DNA from: Spirodela intermedia
Taxonomy: Eukaryota > Streptophyta > Magnoliopsida > Alismatales > Araceae
Assembly (NCBI GenBank): GCA_902729315.2
Contig: LR746264.1
Span: forward strand, 4,861,878-4,925,877
Length of the DNA stretch: 64,000 nucleotides
Direction: 5' to 3'
The notes under the pieces were generated by a model that saw only the letters and a program-made list of their open reading frames with translations, was not told where the DNA came from and searched no databases. The translations under genes and the position numbers were made by a program. Shown piece by piece: positions 24,001-36,923 of this stretch (position 1 is the first letter of the stretch; each line of letters opens with the position of its first letter).

Positions 24001-27000
24001 CATCTTGTGCATGATTACCGAATCATTATCATGTGTTAATGTGAACACAGTTTTTATTTTTCCACATCACTCAGGGGCACCCGAAAGACTCGGTAAAACC
24101 AAGATAACGGACATGTTTAGTTCTTCAAGTCAAATCAGAGAGGTAGTATTCATATCTGCTAATGATGCTGGGAACAGAGCATGTCCGTTATCTTGTTTCA
24201 TTTTAAGGATTAAATTCTCAGGATCCCAATAAGGTAGTTTTATGTATGTTGGAGATTGTGCTGACGAGACCTAAACGGATTTCCCCTAAAACTTGCATTT
24301 TGAATGTTGCCGATTCAAAACGCAAAGTTTGTGTATTCAGATGATTTTGATATCATTTTTATAGGACTAAGATGAGCGCCTGAATCTTTTCTCTTGCCTA
24401 CAGTATGCTTATTGTCAGAAACATCTGGATCACATCATGCCGTAGAAAAGAGTCTCAGGAAATGATAAATGCCCAAAGACATGCACTCCAAAATGTCCAA
24501 ATAAGTGAAAAGTTAGTCTAAATGTTGCCGCATCTTCTTTGCACCAGATTCTCCGTATTAGGCTATTTTGGTTGAATTTTACTTCTTTTCTAGGAGATCA
24601 ATTGGTTTGTTATTAGGTCCTATGTTATGAGGGATCTAGAACCAATTTCGTACTATTTTTTATCAGCTCACATCTATTTTGATCGTTTTCTCTCATTATG
24701 GATTCGAGGAACCCCTTATAGATTATAGCCTTCCCCTTTTTCGATCCTTGTGGTTTTAAGGACTTTCGTTTTCATTCCTTGTGCCGTCAAGGCTCGATAT
24801 TCTTCTTTGCTGAGGTCTTCTTGGCTTCCGCAACATCATATTATGTGTTCATTTACAGGACACCTATAACCCTCAATCTTCAAGTAACATGATTTATTAG
24901 TTTTCTATTTCGTCTTGATCATTTTGTGAAAGCAAGAATGAACGAGAAATATTGATAATGACGGTTTCGTTTGTGTAGATAGGACCTCACCCAGTATGAT
25001 TAACATGTTGGTGGACTCTGTTTGAAGATGGGTGTGGTAGACAGAATAATCATGCAGAACTCATTGGATTTGACTGTAATCCGGTAGATTGATAAGAATT
25101 GGCAATGATTTTGACAGAAGTTGGTAGATTTTTTTTAATCCCCCGGATTAATCTGCTTGGGCTGTCCATTTTGTTCCAGATTAGAATTAAAATTGGAACC
25201 GGCCGACTTAGTCACCGAGCTGATTTTAAAAAAATTTCATTATAGAAGTGCTATGACCATATTTATGTCGAAAATATGGACGGGTTGAGGATCTCTTTTT
25301 CAGAAGTCCCAACAAATGAGGAAAAGGGGAAGCTATGGTCTTGTTTTCGTTGTTTTACTGCTAAAGCAAATAACAAACGACCTGGTCAAGCTACTGGTGT
25401 GAAAATTTCATAATGAACTATTCTTGTTGCCACTTTTATTTATCGGTCATCTAACGAAAATTAATTTGATTACTTGAACATAAATACGAATAATATAGTT
25501 TTTGACGACTTATTTTCTGTATCTATGAGGTTTGGGGAATCTGAATGTCTGCTGTTTTTAACCGCCAACCACTTATTGTAGCCAGGAAGCACACCACGGT
25601 GCTGCAGATTCTTATTCTTAACTCATTTGACGTATAAACGTTTCTTAGAATTATAAGTTGTTATTCTTTTTTTTTTATTTTTGATTTCTTGTCTAGGTAG
25701 AGAGTCTCACTCTTAAATCTCAGCGTCAAGAAGTTGAGTTGGAGAGAACTGCAAAACAATTGAAGGCAGCTATGTCAATAGCAGAGGAAGAGACTGCAAA
25801 ATGCAAAGCTGCGAAGGAAGTTATCAAGACACTTACCGCACAAGTAAGAAATGTTTGTTGTCTTGTGGACCTGGTTTTAAGTTTTGGTTTAACCCATTTT
25901 GGTATTATGATGGCATTGTCGTTGATGCCTCAATATTGGGCTTTTCCTTATCCTCTTTAGCTTGAAGAACATCGGACTAGGATGTCTTTGTGTGTGGTGT
26001 CAGATATGAGTACAGTTATTAGGGTTTTCATTGAACTTTTGCACATGTCAAGTTTTCTTTCTTTAACCTAATATCATGAATCCCCCCACATCTCCTTGAA
26101 ATTTTTCCTTCTGATAGATATTTATTTTTTACCTTGTGTATTGATGATCGTTCTTGAGATCTGATTGCTTCTGTCCTGCCAAACAGCATGATAGTGCCTC
26201 TTACGATGTTACTTTTTCAAAAGTAGAGAGGGAATTTGGGGTTCAACGATTTTGATATGATTGATAAATTGTTGATATCTTCCTACTACCTTTGTTCGTT
26301 CAGTTTCTACTTTCGTTCCATTAAATTCTGTGCACCATTTGCAGAATTTCATAATGTTTATTTACCACTCCACTTCTCTCCATCTACATCTTTTGGGCAG
26401 ACCATTGCAGCATCAAGACGTTCAGAATTCTCAAAGATGTTTCTGCTCGTCTGAAATATTCATGGCCTCCATTTCTCATTATATAGTCTGTTAAAATCTG
26501 TTTAAATGCAATGCCAGTAAATCAGCGGGATTAGGTTTCATATTTCAAACAATAAGACGTTTAGAGACGAAGTAACTAAAATCTTCTGTATCTTTTATGC
26601 TTCCACGATTATTTTCAACTAAGCAACCCGTTCATTGGATTTTGTTGATAGATTTCATTACCTTATTTAAATCTCAGTGCCAAAATCTTGCTGCAATTCT
26701 TATATTCTAAGAATCCGCCCCAAAAGGTGCTGCCATCAAAGAACTAAATGATTGAGAAATGTGTTGCTCCTAAGCCCAAAGCTGGCTGAGGCATGTTTGT
26801 CTATCTTATAATTGTACAAAAACATCTGGAGGTGCAACATTCTTGATTTGCTTTCATTCGTGATAGGATTCAAGTTTTTAAGGTTGTTTTCTGGAATGCG
26901 CATGATCCCGTACCTGTTATCTATTCCAAAGGAAAGGAAATCATCAAGTGCATTTTAAGGCTGCTCTCAAAAATTGTGTGTACTCCATGTCAATTTTGGG

Positions 27001-28896
27001 AGTATTTTGTATTGCAACGGATGCGACAAGGCCTGATATTGACTGGCGCGAATTCCCACTTTAAACATGGTTTATCTTTTTTCTATGATACTTATGTGAA
27101 CTTGCATTGTTGTCTTCATTGCTGATCTGAACGTCTGGTAAAAAATGCTGATTGTATGCATCTTTTTGGGGCAATTCATGCCTTGCCAGGTGCATGGCTT
27201 TTCTGTCTTTAATATGCAACTGTTTATCTTCTACAGTTGAAGGAGATGGCTGAAAGGCTGCCTGGAGGAGTGGGGAGAAATGGCAAACCACCTTCTGTTG
27301 CATCTTTCAGCGCTGGCTTGAGCGATACTGCTTCTGTAGCCATGGATCAAACGGATATTCCAAACACTATTTTTCGCGAATCAGATTCAAATTCTTCCAG
27401 AATTCAGGTTCCAAACGGGTCAGACTCTACAGGAAACAGGAATAGATTAGATTATTCAGAAAGCACTAGAAATGGAACCAAAAATGTGGACGATGATCCC
27501 AATCCCACTACCGAATGGGTTGAACAAGATGAACCTGGCGTGTACATTACCCTTATTTCACTACCTGGGGGGACCAAAGATCTCAAGAGAGTTCGCTTCA
27601 GGTAAGTATCAAGAAAACTTCACCATTTTATCTGCAATGTTGGCGCAGAATTTGTTTCTTTCAGTGCTTCATATTAGTAGATATTCGCATTGAATAATCT
27701 CATTCTTAAGTAATTTTTTTATGCAACTGTAAAATGAATAATTTGAAAAAAACCAGTTATAATATCAGAGATCACTTGAGAATTTAATCAATTATTGAGA
27801 ATAATCTCTGTTGCGATGGTTACTCTGTCAAGATAGAAGACCTTTGAAGTACTACAGCCAGGTTCATCATGTCCTGCTCCTAGGAGATTACAAACCTCAA
27901 GCCTTCTTGGGAAAATATAAATCAACTATCTAGCTGATAAAAGTTGTATCAATTTCCATTTCGATCATTTGTGAAAGTACTTCGTAAGAGTTTGTCATTA
28001 TTGGCTTTCCTATAAGAGAGAATACTGGAAAAAGTATAAATCCATTGAAAAGATCAATTGGCCGGCTGAATCTCGTTTATCAGCTTTCAAACCTTGTTGA
28101 TCATATGCTTCAACTAGACTGAGTCTAGTTGGACCAATCTTGTGGGACGGAGCATATGCACGTGGCGGGGCTCACAGCCTTATGACAGCAATCCAACTGG
28201 CGTAAGTCAATGCAAACACAGTGGTAGCCTCAGATAAATCGAGGTTGACTAATAAAGGGGAGCGTGCTTGCAAAGATAGGCAAGTAGGCAACAGCTTCCA
28301 TTGTACAGATATGATACTGTGATTCGCAGACCATGGATGAATATGATTTTCTCATTTTCCAATACTTACTAAAAATTGCATTCATAACTCATTGGCATGT
28401 CAGAATTCCGTAATGATGTTTTATCCAATAATAAACTGAATTAAATAGAAATGATTTAATGACTACTTGCCTTCATGTTTCTCATTCATTCGGTGAAAAG
28501 TGATGAATTCAATCATGTTTGGGAAGCCACATCCTACCCACAGAGATCTGACCCAACAAAGAGGGTTTATTTCCATATTATCGTTTTATTAAAATAGGTC
28601 ATTCTTTGATTCTTTTTCTCCTTTTACGGGTCACGAAACCTTGTGAAAAATGATACCTTTTATAGAATTATAACCGATGTTCTTCAATGCAGAGCATCCA
28701 CGATATATTGCTATGTCGGGGACTGCTCACTCTGACTTGGCCTCCAATGTCTTCTGGGTGCAGTCGGAAGCGGTTCAGCGAGAAACAGGCCGAGCAGTGG
28801 TGGGCTGAGAACCGAGCGAGAGTTTACGAGCAGTATAATGTCCGCATGGTCGAGAGATCAAGCGTGGGCATGGGAAATGACGAGCCCCTCCATTGA
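15010..28896 (+). CDS. PRAF1: PH-RCC1-FYVE-BRX protein (PRAF family)
   Basis: This is a plant-specific phosphoinositide-binding protein with a putative small-GTPase exchange RCC1 propeller. Nine exons: 15010-15060, 17162-17248, 19306-19395, 20075-20155, 20351-20542, 20617-22737, 25697-25843, 27237-27601 and 28764-28896; total 1088 residues, the usual length. Order: short N-terminus ending VERDIEQ; PH domain about 18-130; Ser-rich linker; seven-bladed RCC1 propeller about 260-640 (repeated WGxG, GRLGHG and VACG motifs); FYVE zinc finger about 650-715 with four CxxC pairs and the PRAF-type RKRHNC core; coiled coil about 855-935; BRX domain about 1016-1072 ([29 protein letters not shown]). The first exon encodes only 17 residues and was placed from the ERDIEQ ending and the CAG/GTACTT donor. 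A Gly-to-Ala change follows the fifth FYVE cysteine (YNCALLFC, where homologues usually have G). Confidence 0.96.
24094..24201. repeat. Perfect 15-bp inverted repeat inside PRAF intron 6
   Basis: AAGATAACGGACATG at 24101-24115 is exactly complementary to 24180-24194. Pairing continues imperfectly outward (AAAACC against GAAAC), with a 64-nt loop that pairs poorly. It lies in the 3-kb intron between the RCC1/FYVE exon and the coiled-coil exon. It could be a small foldback or MITE remnant or a structured intronic RNA. Confidence 0.7.
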
Positions 28897-28942
28897 TCCT
28901 CGCATCAGACTTGGGTCAAACTGAGAGGTCAGCGCCTAGCCA

Positions 28943-28948
28943 AATAAA
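28943..28948 (+). terminator. Candidate poly(A) signal of the PRAF gene
   Basis: An AATAAA hexamer lies 47 bp after the PRAF stop codon on the coding strand. The position is right for a near-upstream element. Plant signals are loose, so the actual cleavage site may differ. Confidence 0.35.
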
Positions 28949-31177
28949 TACAGCTGCCGCGGCCTCTGAGCCCGCCGGTGGGTCCCTTCTAATGAGAGGA
29001 TGCCTGGTCCGGCCACCGGGGCCCCGCCATCATTGAATAAGTCCTCCCAGGGAAAGCGGTGGGTCTGCTCTACACAGAGAAAGGTCCGTGTGTCTAACAT
29101 CAGTTTTCATTTTCTTTTTCTATTTTCTTGATTCTTTCCCCCCCCCCCCCCCGCCCACCTCCCCGGGGTCCGTGGAAGGAAAGTGGAGTGGAGTTGAGGG
29201 TGAGGAATGTACATTTTTGCTTTGGGGGGACTGAATTATACTGGAGATCACGGCCTTGTAAAGTCAGAGGCGAACGCTTGGTGCTCATGGTTTGCTCAGG
29301 CAATGTGTTTTTTGGCCTGCCTGCGGTGCTCTAGTCTAATGAGAAAGCTGCCCTGTTGACTACTCTCTGGTCTGTCCTCCAGTTTTCTTCCAGACAAGTG
29401 CTAGAGGGTTTGTTCTCCCCAGTGAGACTCGGAGTTTAAGTGATATGTGATGGGCTTAGATTCTAAAAATTAATTTCAGTAAATATATCTGGCTGAGAAA
29501 AATTGTTGAACAAAGAAGATAGATTTCTCAAGCCTCCCCACAAGAAGACGTCGGAGAGAGGTACCTTCCAAACATCATGCTTAGATCTGTCTCGTATGCA
29601 TAATTGCGCACGATTTGCATGGATGATGCCATGGCAAAGTGAGGTTTGGGTAAGTGTAAGTAGACCCTAGAGAGGCTAGTGAGATGAGGGAGTGTTTCGT
29701 CATAACATACATATGAAATTACATGATGCAACACGTGACGTGTGTTGATGTGTCTGACATCGAGAAGTATAATAATGTAGTATAGAATGCATAAGCGGAA
29801 GGAGAGTCCAAAGCTAGAGTTATAAGCACCTTAGAATTGAGTTGTAAGAGAGAGAACGCAAAAAGATGGTCCGAAACTAATTTGGACCTCATTCAAGTAC
29901 AAAAAGTTATTTGTGCACTTTGATTTTCTTTTAAATCTATTATATTTTTTTTTGTTTTTTAAGATTTTTTCAAAAAATATTGTATTTTTTAATAGAAATT
30001 TAAATTTTATAATATTTATTCAAAGTCTTACCTCCTTTTTAAGTCTATATAAAAATATTTTATTATAATATAAAGATGGGTGGGAGTATTACGAGTTTTT
30101 CTGTATAATGATTTTTTTTTATCTTATAGATTTAAGGTCGTTCTTTATTGATTTAGAAGGTGAAGTCTCTAGCTATGTAGATTTATAACTTGGTTTCTTC
30201 TTCAAGAGATGAAAAAGTATTGACCTTCTAATAAGAAACTCAGATTATTTAACCATCATAGCAAGAGAAATAATTGCACTACTTTATTAAAGGAATGATT
30301 ACATTACCAATACTTTTACTCCACATTATTAAGCCATCCCATCAAAGACTAAGGTGAGCTAATCTTATGAATGAAATAAATAAAACAAATGAAACCTTTT
30401 CCCCATAAATAGTAGTGACTTGTGGCCTTGTTGACCATTTGACCTCTCCTACATAAGTCTAATCCTATATTAGAAGAGCACACAACTCTTTGACCAAGCA
30501 AAGTACTTCTAGAATGAGTTGGCTACTTGGGTGGTGGAATAAGCAAAGTAGACTTTGACTAACAACCCCTTGAAGAATTACTACTCATATTTATCATACA
30601 TGACAAATTTGTAAAGATGACAGTTTTTTCTATTCATACCTAATTTCTTCAGGGGTTTCCATGGTCAACTTAGCAAAAAATATATCCAAATATGGGAATA
30701 TAATTAATCAAACATTTGGGCAGTTTTGGGCATAGTATGCAAAACATTGTACATGTAAAATGGATGTGGCCAGCTCTCATTTAACCTTCAAACCATAGTC
30801 TGTACATATCGGGATGCCTTATGTTTCTCACTAGTAGCATAGTCTTCTCCACCCTCGGCGGCGAAGGATGAACAGACTGGGACAGTCCTACGACAGGACC
30901 CTGTGAGGAGCTGCCCATGAACAGCCATTGCTTTCCTCATTTGTTTGAAGAAAATAGAGAAAGAGGGAGTCAGCCGGCGGGAAAGGATAGCACAATTACT
31001 TCGAAATATTTTAGGGTACCAACGTCGGAGGAAAGACACATGTACAATTATGGGCAGTTTCTCTCGAATTATGAAAAATGACGCCCAAATTATTTTCGCC
31101 ACGTGGATTGGTCACCAAGCTCTATACTTGGAAATAAAGACAGGGTTATCCTATGTGTCCTGTCCAGGTGGATAGCG

Positions 31178-31212
<35 letters not shown>

Positions 31213-31332
31213 TTCGCCCCGAAGTAATAAATCATTTCTCCTCTTCTTCCCTTCCAGGCGGTGTATTAACATCGCTGCTTCGTCTCCATCGAGGCAGGAG
31301 GCCGGTGCGGAGGGGAGTGTGTGGCATCGATC
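28949..31332. other. Spacer between PRAF and FIS1
   Basis: No supported gene. It holds a 15-base C run at 29138-29152, a strongly AT-rich block at about 29930-30110, and a (CT)14 tract at 31181-31208 in the probable FIS1 promoter/leader. The stretch 29740-30600 has the look of old transposon-derived sequence, but I found no termini or protein motifs. A 104-codon minus-strand frame at 30788-31102 shows no recognisable motif. Confidence 0.4.
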
Positions 31333-34300
31333 ATGGAGGCCAAGATCGGAAAGTTTTTTGAGTCAGTCGGGAACTTCTTCACGGGCGGGGATGTCATCCC
31401 CTGGTGCGACCGGGATATCATCGCCGTAGGCTCCTAACCTCAATCCAATTCCCCTTTGTTCTTCTTTCGTCCGCTTGTCTTCGTTTATTTTGTGCGATAT
31501 TTAAATTTCTGTCACGGCTTGCTGTTGTGGCATCCACCGGGGATTTCAGGCTTGAGACCTGTCTTAACAGCCATCACATCTTCGTTAGGGCTTCTCTGCC
31601 AATTGGCCCTCGTCACTCCCTCACCGTTTCCTCTCTGTCGTCGGGGTTGGGGGCTCTATTATAGTACTCAACCCGCTCAATCGGTATATCTTTTCGCGAC
31701 ATATTATTCTGCCGCGACATGTCCATTCTCCACTGAGCGTTCTACAAGGTCAACTCGTTGCACTTTTTCTGTAGATTTTCTGTCATAGTGGATTTCTTCT
31801 GTGGGCTGTTAACGTTGTGTGAATCTCAACCCTTTCTTGTTCTGCGATGAAATTGGTAAATATTGTGCTCCTTACAGGTTTAAAGATATTGTTAATCTGT
31901 TACTGCTGAGTAGAAAGTGGCGGGTTCTGAGCATTAATGTGACTCGATCTATTAGATGCTTCCAACGGTTATTAGCTGGATAGAAAATTACTGTCATTTC
32001 TTCTAGTATGTATCAGATGGCGAATTTCTAAGAAACATAAGAATATCTATCATTTTTTTTTTCAAATTATGATGTTACCTATTCTTAGATGCTGCCATCG
32101 TCACTATCATCTTGTGGATGTGCATTACTGTACACTTTTCTTGACATATCTTTGATGATATTTTAGTTTTATTTTTCTTCTCCCTTCTGAAAGACAGTTT
32201 TCTTTTGTATGGCAATATTTTCGCGTCAATTTTCTAATTTCCTTTCTGTGGCTAGGGTTGTGAAAGAGAAATTAGCGAAACTGATAGATCTAGTGAAAAT
32301 ATGAGTGAAAGCCTGATGAGGTTATCTTGGGCTCTTGTACACTCCAGACAGGCTGAGGATGTGCAAAGGGGTATTGCCATGCTTGAAGGTAGAGTGAGCT
32401 TTATTTGCATTTGCTTTTTTATTTTTCTAATCTTTGTTTTAGATTATGTGTTTTCCCCATTATTTGGTCAGTTTCTGTGGTTGAGCTTATGCTATCAATA
32501 AAGATAAAGGTTTTTGCATAGATTTTGGTTGGTTTTTCTACATGTTTGTTTCATACAATGATCATCTATTTTCTCTCTGAATATTTTTTTTTCCGAATTG
32601 TATTTCACCCACAGGCTTTTTACTCTTGATTGTTTCTCCTTTTTGTTATTGGTCGCAGCTTCTTTAGGCAATAACATCACTACGCTACAGAGGAGAGAGG
32701 GCCTTTATCTTCTTGCAGTCGGGTACTATAGAAGTGGGGACTACTCAAGGAGTCGGCAGCTTGTGGAACAGTGTTTGGAGGTTTGGCTAAACTTCTAAAA
32801 TTTTGATATTTGACACATAATACTGTTTTCTGCACGTTTATTGAGTAATTCCTAGTTTCGTGCTAATACAATTTGACATTCTATTTTTTTTTTACTTACT
32901 CTTCAAGTTAATTGGAACTTTTCATTGCCAGAACGGAAGATATTATTATGGACTTTGATAATACTAAAAGGGATTTATTCTGATGAATTCTATATTTTTT
33001 ATGATATTGTTTTTTTTCAATCAGACATCATTATGCACTTTGATAATACTAAAAGTATTTTATTGCTGTTTTCTGTAGAAGTTATTGAACGATTTCTTCT
33101 GTCTATTTACGAGCCCTTAAGTGATGCCTTGTATTCCAGAATGCCTTTGCGTAGCTCTTGTATCTCAAACTTTTGGTCCTAAAGTTCTCATTGGAGAAGT
33201 TGCTCACCTGAGAAAATTAGGCCTTTTATCCTTAAAATAAATTAGCCCATATAAAAAGTTTCCTTGTCAAATAGATGGAAGCAAGCATTTTCTTACTTCA
33301 AATACACGAGCATTTCCTCATTTGCACGTATTTGACGACTTAAAGCTCTGGTCTCAGAATCACCACTGCTTGTGGGGATGCCATGATTTATCCGGGATAA
33401 TCGCAAGCACTAATAAGAAATCTTCATTCACAAAAGTCTCAGGGAGAATACTACTAGGACTCACTTAAATGCCCCACATTAGTTTCCCAATCCCTAAAGT
33501 ACCCAACCACTGCGAATGATTGTGGTCAGTTCTAACATTTGACTAAATTAAACTCAAAGGCTTAGTGGAAAGCATACGCTGATATCTGGACCAGAAGTCT
33601 CCTTATGTGCCCTCATTGGTGGCAAATTAAAAGGGTAGTACTTCTCAGACATATAACAGGATGGATTGGTTGACCGGATCCTAATCATGACGCATGGGTT
33701 ATTTTGAGGACGACAACCAAGGCTTGTATCTCATGAATGGAAGAAAGTTTATCAGAGCAAAGAAACGGAACTAGTATTAATCCCATTGGTAACCCAAGAC
33801 AGCCGTACCTTGGTCAGAGATTCCTGTTTTACCCCTACTCAGGGTCCATATTTTTTTTCAGAATTCGTGTATTTTTCACGGATAATAATTAGCTGGTTGA
33901 GGGGGGAGTGAAGAGCTTACCTTTCTTTTTCAATGGGAGTTACGAAGATGGAGACTTGAACTATGTCCAGGACACTTTTGTTGCAAAATCAACCCTGATT
34001 TTTGTTCTTTAAATGATCCACAGACTCCGTTGCAGTTCTCCTTGGTGTGGTTTCCTCTGCATCAAACCTATCTAGCCCCTGCCTCCCTCCCTCTCTCACT
34101 CATGACCGTTCTGCCCCACCGGCCACGGCCAGGGCACACTTGGGGTCGAATGCTGGTCGTTGATGAGCACTGAAACCGAGAAACAGTAGTAAATAGCCTT
34201 CTCTTCTTTGTGGAAACTGCTGAGCTTTAGAGATGAATTCAATAGGATTTTCGTAGACAAGCACAGACAGCTAAGAATCGCCGGCAATCAGGCTCTGGGC

Positions 34301-34707
34301 ATCTGATGGCTGGTGCCACAACCGGTAGCTCCCAGTTCTTAGGGGAAGAGCTTCATTGCAACAATAACCGTGGGCTGTAGTAGATTTCTCGGACGACTCT
34401 TCTTCTCCTCGTCTGCAGTTCCTAAGCTTCCTTTTTATTCTATTTGCGCAGGTTCAACCGGATTGGAGGCAGGCCCTGACACTGAAGAAAGCCGTGGAGG
34501 ACAGAATAGCCAAAGGTGAGGAGATCTCCCCTCCCTCCCTCTCTCCCATCCCTCTGTGCAGGCAAATAGCTTCTCTCTGGATCGTCATCATCATCTTCTT
34601 CTTCTTCTTCCTTGGAGCCAGATGGAGTGATCGGCATCGGCATTGCCGCAACAGCCGTCGGGCTCGTGGTGGGCGGAGTCGCTGCCGCTCTGGTCCGTAA
34701 GAAGTGA
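31333..34707 (+). CDS. FIS1: Mitochondrial/peroxisomal fission 1 protein (FIS1)
   Basis: This tail-anchored adaptor of the outer mitochondrial and peroxisomal membranes helps recruit the dynamin-related fission machinery. Five exons: 31333-31425, 32256-32388, 32659-32780, 34452-34515 and 34622-34707; total 165 residues, the usual plant length. The N-terminus MEAKIGKFFESVGNFF and the WCDRDIIAGCERE motif are hallmarks. The two TPR-like helix pairs follow (MRLSWALVHSRQ, RGIAMLEAS, GLYLLAVGYYRSGDYSRSR, LVEQCLE). The last exon codes for a C-terminal membrane anchor (about residues 140-160, IGIGIAATAVGLVVGGVAAAL) closed by the basic RKK tail that governs targeting. The third intron is about 1.7 kb. 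All splice sites are GT-AG and the frame is intact, so it looks functional. Confidence 0.95.
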
Positions 34708-34966
34708 GCCCGACCGCCCTGGCCAGAACCGAGTGAGGAATACTCCCGCTCGCCTGTCTGGCTGACGACGAAGAGTCACAGCTTTTCTCTCGTGGAGAAG
34801 AAACTTCTGTCGTTGGTGATATCTATCCGTTTGTATATGGTGAGGGTGGTGGTGCTTTGAGAAGAGGATTAATCTGCATGGTGATTGGTCGTCAATGGCG
34901 GCACCGTCGGCTCTATTTCATGGGTTGAATACGCTGCCTGACGTCCCCCCCCGTCCCCCCACTCCG

Positions 34967-35003
<37 letters not shown>

Positions 35004-35195
35004 GTGAATGGTTTCGTCTCTCCGAAGCCCACTTAGGAAAGCACAACGAGGGCAACGAGACGATCCATAAATAAAGGTGACTACCTTGTTCGTTATTACA
35101 TTAAACAGAGAATTAAACAGGAACAAAAATTCAAACTTTGCTCGAAATTGTGCTGCAGGAGACCTAACCAGCTGATCTCTCTATGCGCAAACTTT
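34708..35195. other. Convergent 3' spacer of FIS1 and annexin
   Basis: This short tail-to-tail interval holds the 3' UTRs of both genes. A (CT)n tract lies at about 34967-35003. A plus-strand AATAAA at about 35070 could serve FIS1. No coding sequence is visible. Confidence 0.5.
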
Positions 35196-36853
35196 TTAGT
35201 TCCCGATGAGAGCAAGGAGGAAGCTCTTGTAGTCGTTGGAGGTCTCCTTGGCGATGGCATGATCCAGGGAGGTGTTGGTCCGGTGGAGGTAGAGCTCCTT
35301 GATCACCTTGAGGTCCTTCTCCGCGCGGGTGGTGATCACTCGCGTGAGGACGTCAGCGTCGGCTCCTGGCTTCTTCAGCGCGTTGCGCAGGGCCTGAGAT
35401 GTCGGGGTGGTCCGTCGGATACGGATACCAACGTGAGGGGAGGGTAAATATTTCGATGGGGGAGTGCTGGTGACGAGTAATCACCTTCTCCAAGTACTTG
35501 TGAGGGGAACTGATGCAGCGGATCGCAACGCGCAGAGATGACAAGAGATCGTCTGGACACTCTGAGCTCGACAGACCCTGTATTATCGGTTAGTTCGATG
35601 AAAGGTAAGAGCGGAGCGGGGTCTGGGAGTTGGAGATTTCCATGGATGGTAGAGCTCGTCCGACCTTGGTCACGGAGACGCCGAACTCGTCTTTGAAGCG
35701 GTTGAAGGTTGCGTTCAGCTGGAACCTGCTCCTGGTTGTAAGTATCCTGGTGATCTCCTCATGGTTGAAGGCATTCTGCTTGATGGCGTCATGGAGGATC
35801 CGCGCCTCCGTCAGGGCCAAGCTCGGATCAACCTCCTCCCCACCATACCTGTGCGACGCCACCAGAGGCACTAGGAACTGCAGAAGCAACACTTGATCAG
35901 GGGGGTCGGATATAAACATAGGATGGCACCTGGTTGGGGTGCTGTGGGATAGGAGGAAGATGCCTTGCGGAGGTCGCCAGAGGTGTGCGAGGCGACATCT
36001 TCCTCGAGGGAGCGCTTGTAGCGGGCCTGGTAGGCCTGCTTCACGGCGAGGAGCTCGGGTGGGGAGTTGATGCACGCAGTCTCGATGATGACGCGGTAGT
36101 CGATCCTCGCTTTCACTGCGATGTTGGCGATGATGACCTCCCTCTCCAGGGGCTCGAAAATCCAACGGTAAACCGCTCTCTGGATCCACACATGGAATAA
36201 GTACGCACGCCCATCCTAAACATGAACTCGGAGAGCGGAAGAACCCCTCGCCGCCAATTACTTTGTTAAGGAAAAGATTGGGGACCCTTGGATCTTCCTC
36301 TGTTTCTAGGAGCAAGAATTGATCGTGGTTGGCTTACCTCGAAGTCTCCGGAGAGCTCCGACTCGAGGCGCTTGACGAGGTCCTCCTTGTAGAGCTCCTT
36401 GTAGGCCAGCCTGATCTGTGTCCGGTGGACGGCGCCTCTGTGTGCCAGTATCTCTATCACCGCCTTCTCATCCGTACCCCACCCTGTCCAGTACACAGTC
36501 ATCGATCATCAAGAGACAGCCCCCGCCCGACGTTTAAACCCCATAAAAATATTCATCTCCAGACACTACAAGCACGAGCCTCGAATGATCATCCGCTACA
36601 CTTCGTGGCGGTGGCTAGAGATACCTTGAAGGTATCATATGCAGAGGATCGGAGAAACAGGGGCCGTTAGCTCAAATCGGGACAAATCAGAAACCAGATC
36701 CGGGAATTCCAAAAGCCACACGATCCAGAAACCTTTCCAAGAGAATCTAAAGGCGAGCACCGAGTTCAAGAACTCACCCTGGCAGGCCTTCCTGAGGGCC
36801 TCTGCGTCCTCCAAGGGGGACGGGACGGGCTGAGGAATGCTGAGCGTCGCCAT
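35196..36853 (-). CDS. Annexin (plant D-type)
   Basis: This is a calcium-dependent phospholipid-binding protein of membrane surface and cytosol. Exons in coding order: 36853-36778, 36483-36338, 36179-35964, 35877-35665, 35577-35485 and 35393-35196; total 313 residues with four annexin repeats, the normal plant size. Repeat 1 keeps the type-II site GWGTDE (about residues 26-31) and the plant His in EILAHR. Repeats 2 and 3 have no GxGT, as usual in plants. Repeat 4 reads KKPGADADV where a GxGTDE site is expected, so its calcium site appears lost. The exon 3-4 join (RK to FLVPLV) needs a GC donor (AAG/GCATCT at 35962-35963), because no usable GT lies nearby and the next one would leave a roughly 52-nt intron. 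The short N-terminus [13 protein letters not shown] resembles annexins D3/D4, but I do not assign a number. Confidence 0.94.
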
Positions 36854-36915
36854 CTCCTCCCCTTCGACTTTCTTCTGCTTCCACCGCAGATGCTTCCTTC
36901 CTGCCTGTGAACCCG

Positions 36916-36923
36916 TACTTATA
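36916..36923 (-). promoter_or_regulatory. TATA box of the annexin gene
   Basis: On the minus strand TATAAGTA lies 63 bp upstream of the annexin ATG, a suitable position for a start site about 30 bp before the ATG. A CACGTG G-box (CCACGTGA, ABRE-like) at 37068-37073, about 215 bp upstream of the ATG, fits the stress/ABA induction known for many plant annexins. Confidence 0.55.

Noticed and set aside
28687-28763. Possible in-frame extension of the last PRAF exon upstream of 28764
   Set aside because: The BRX domain continues exactly from the exon ending at 27601 into the acceptor at 28763; the extension would insert foreign residues in the middle of a conserved motif.
30788-31102. 104-codon minus-strand frame between PRAF and FIS1
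   Set aside because: No recognisable motif and no partner exon; near the FIS1 promoter. Kept only as spacer.
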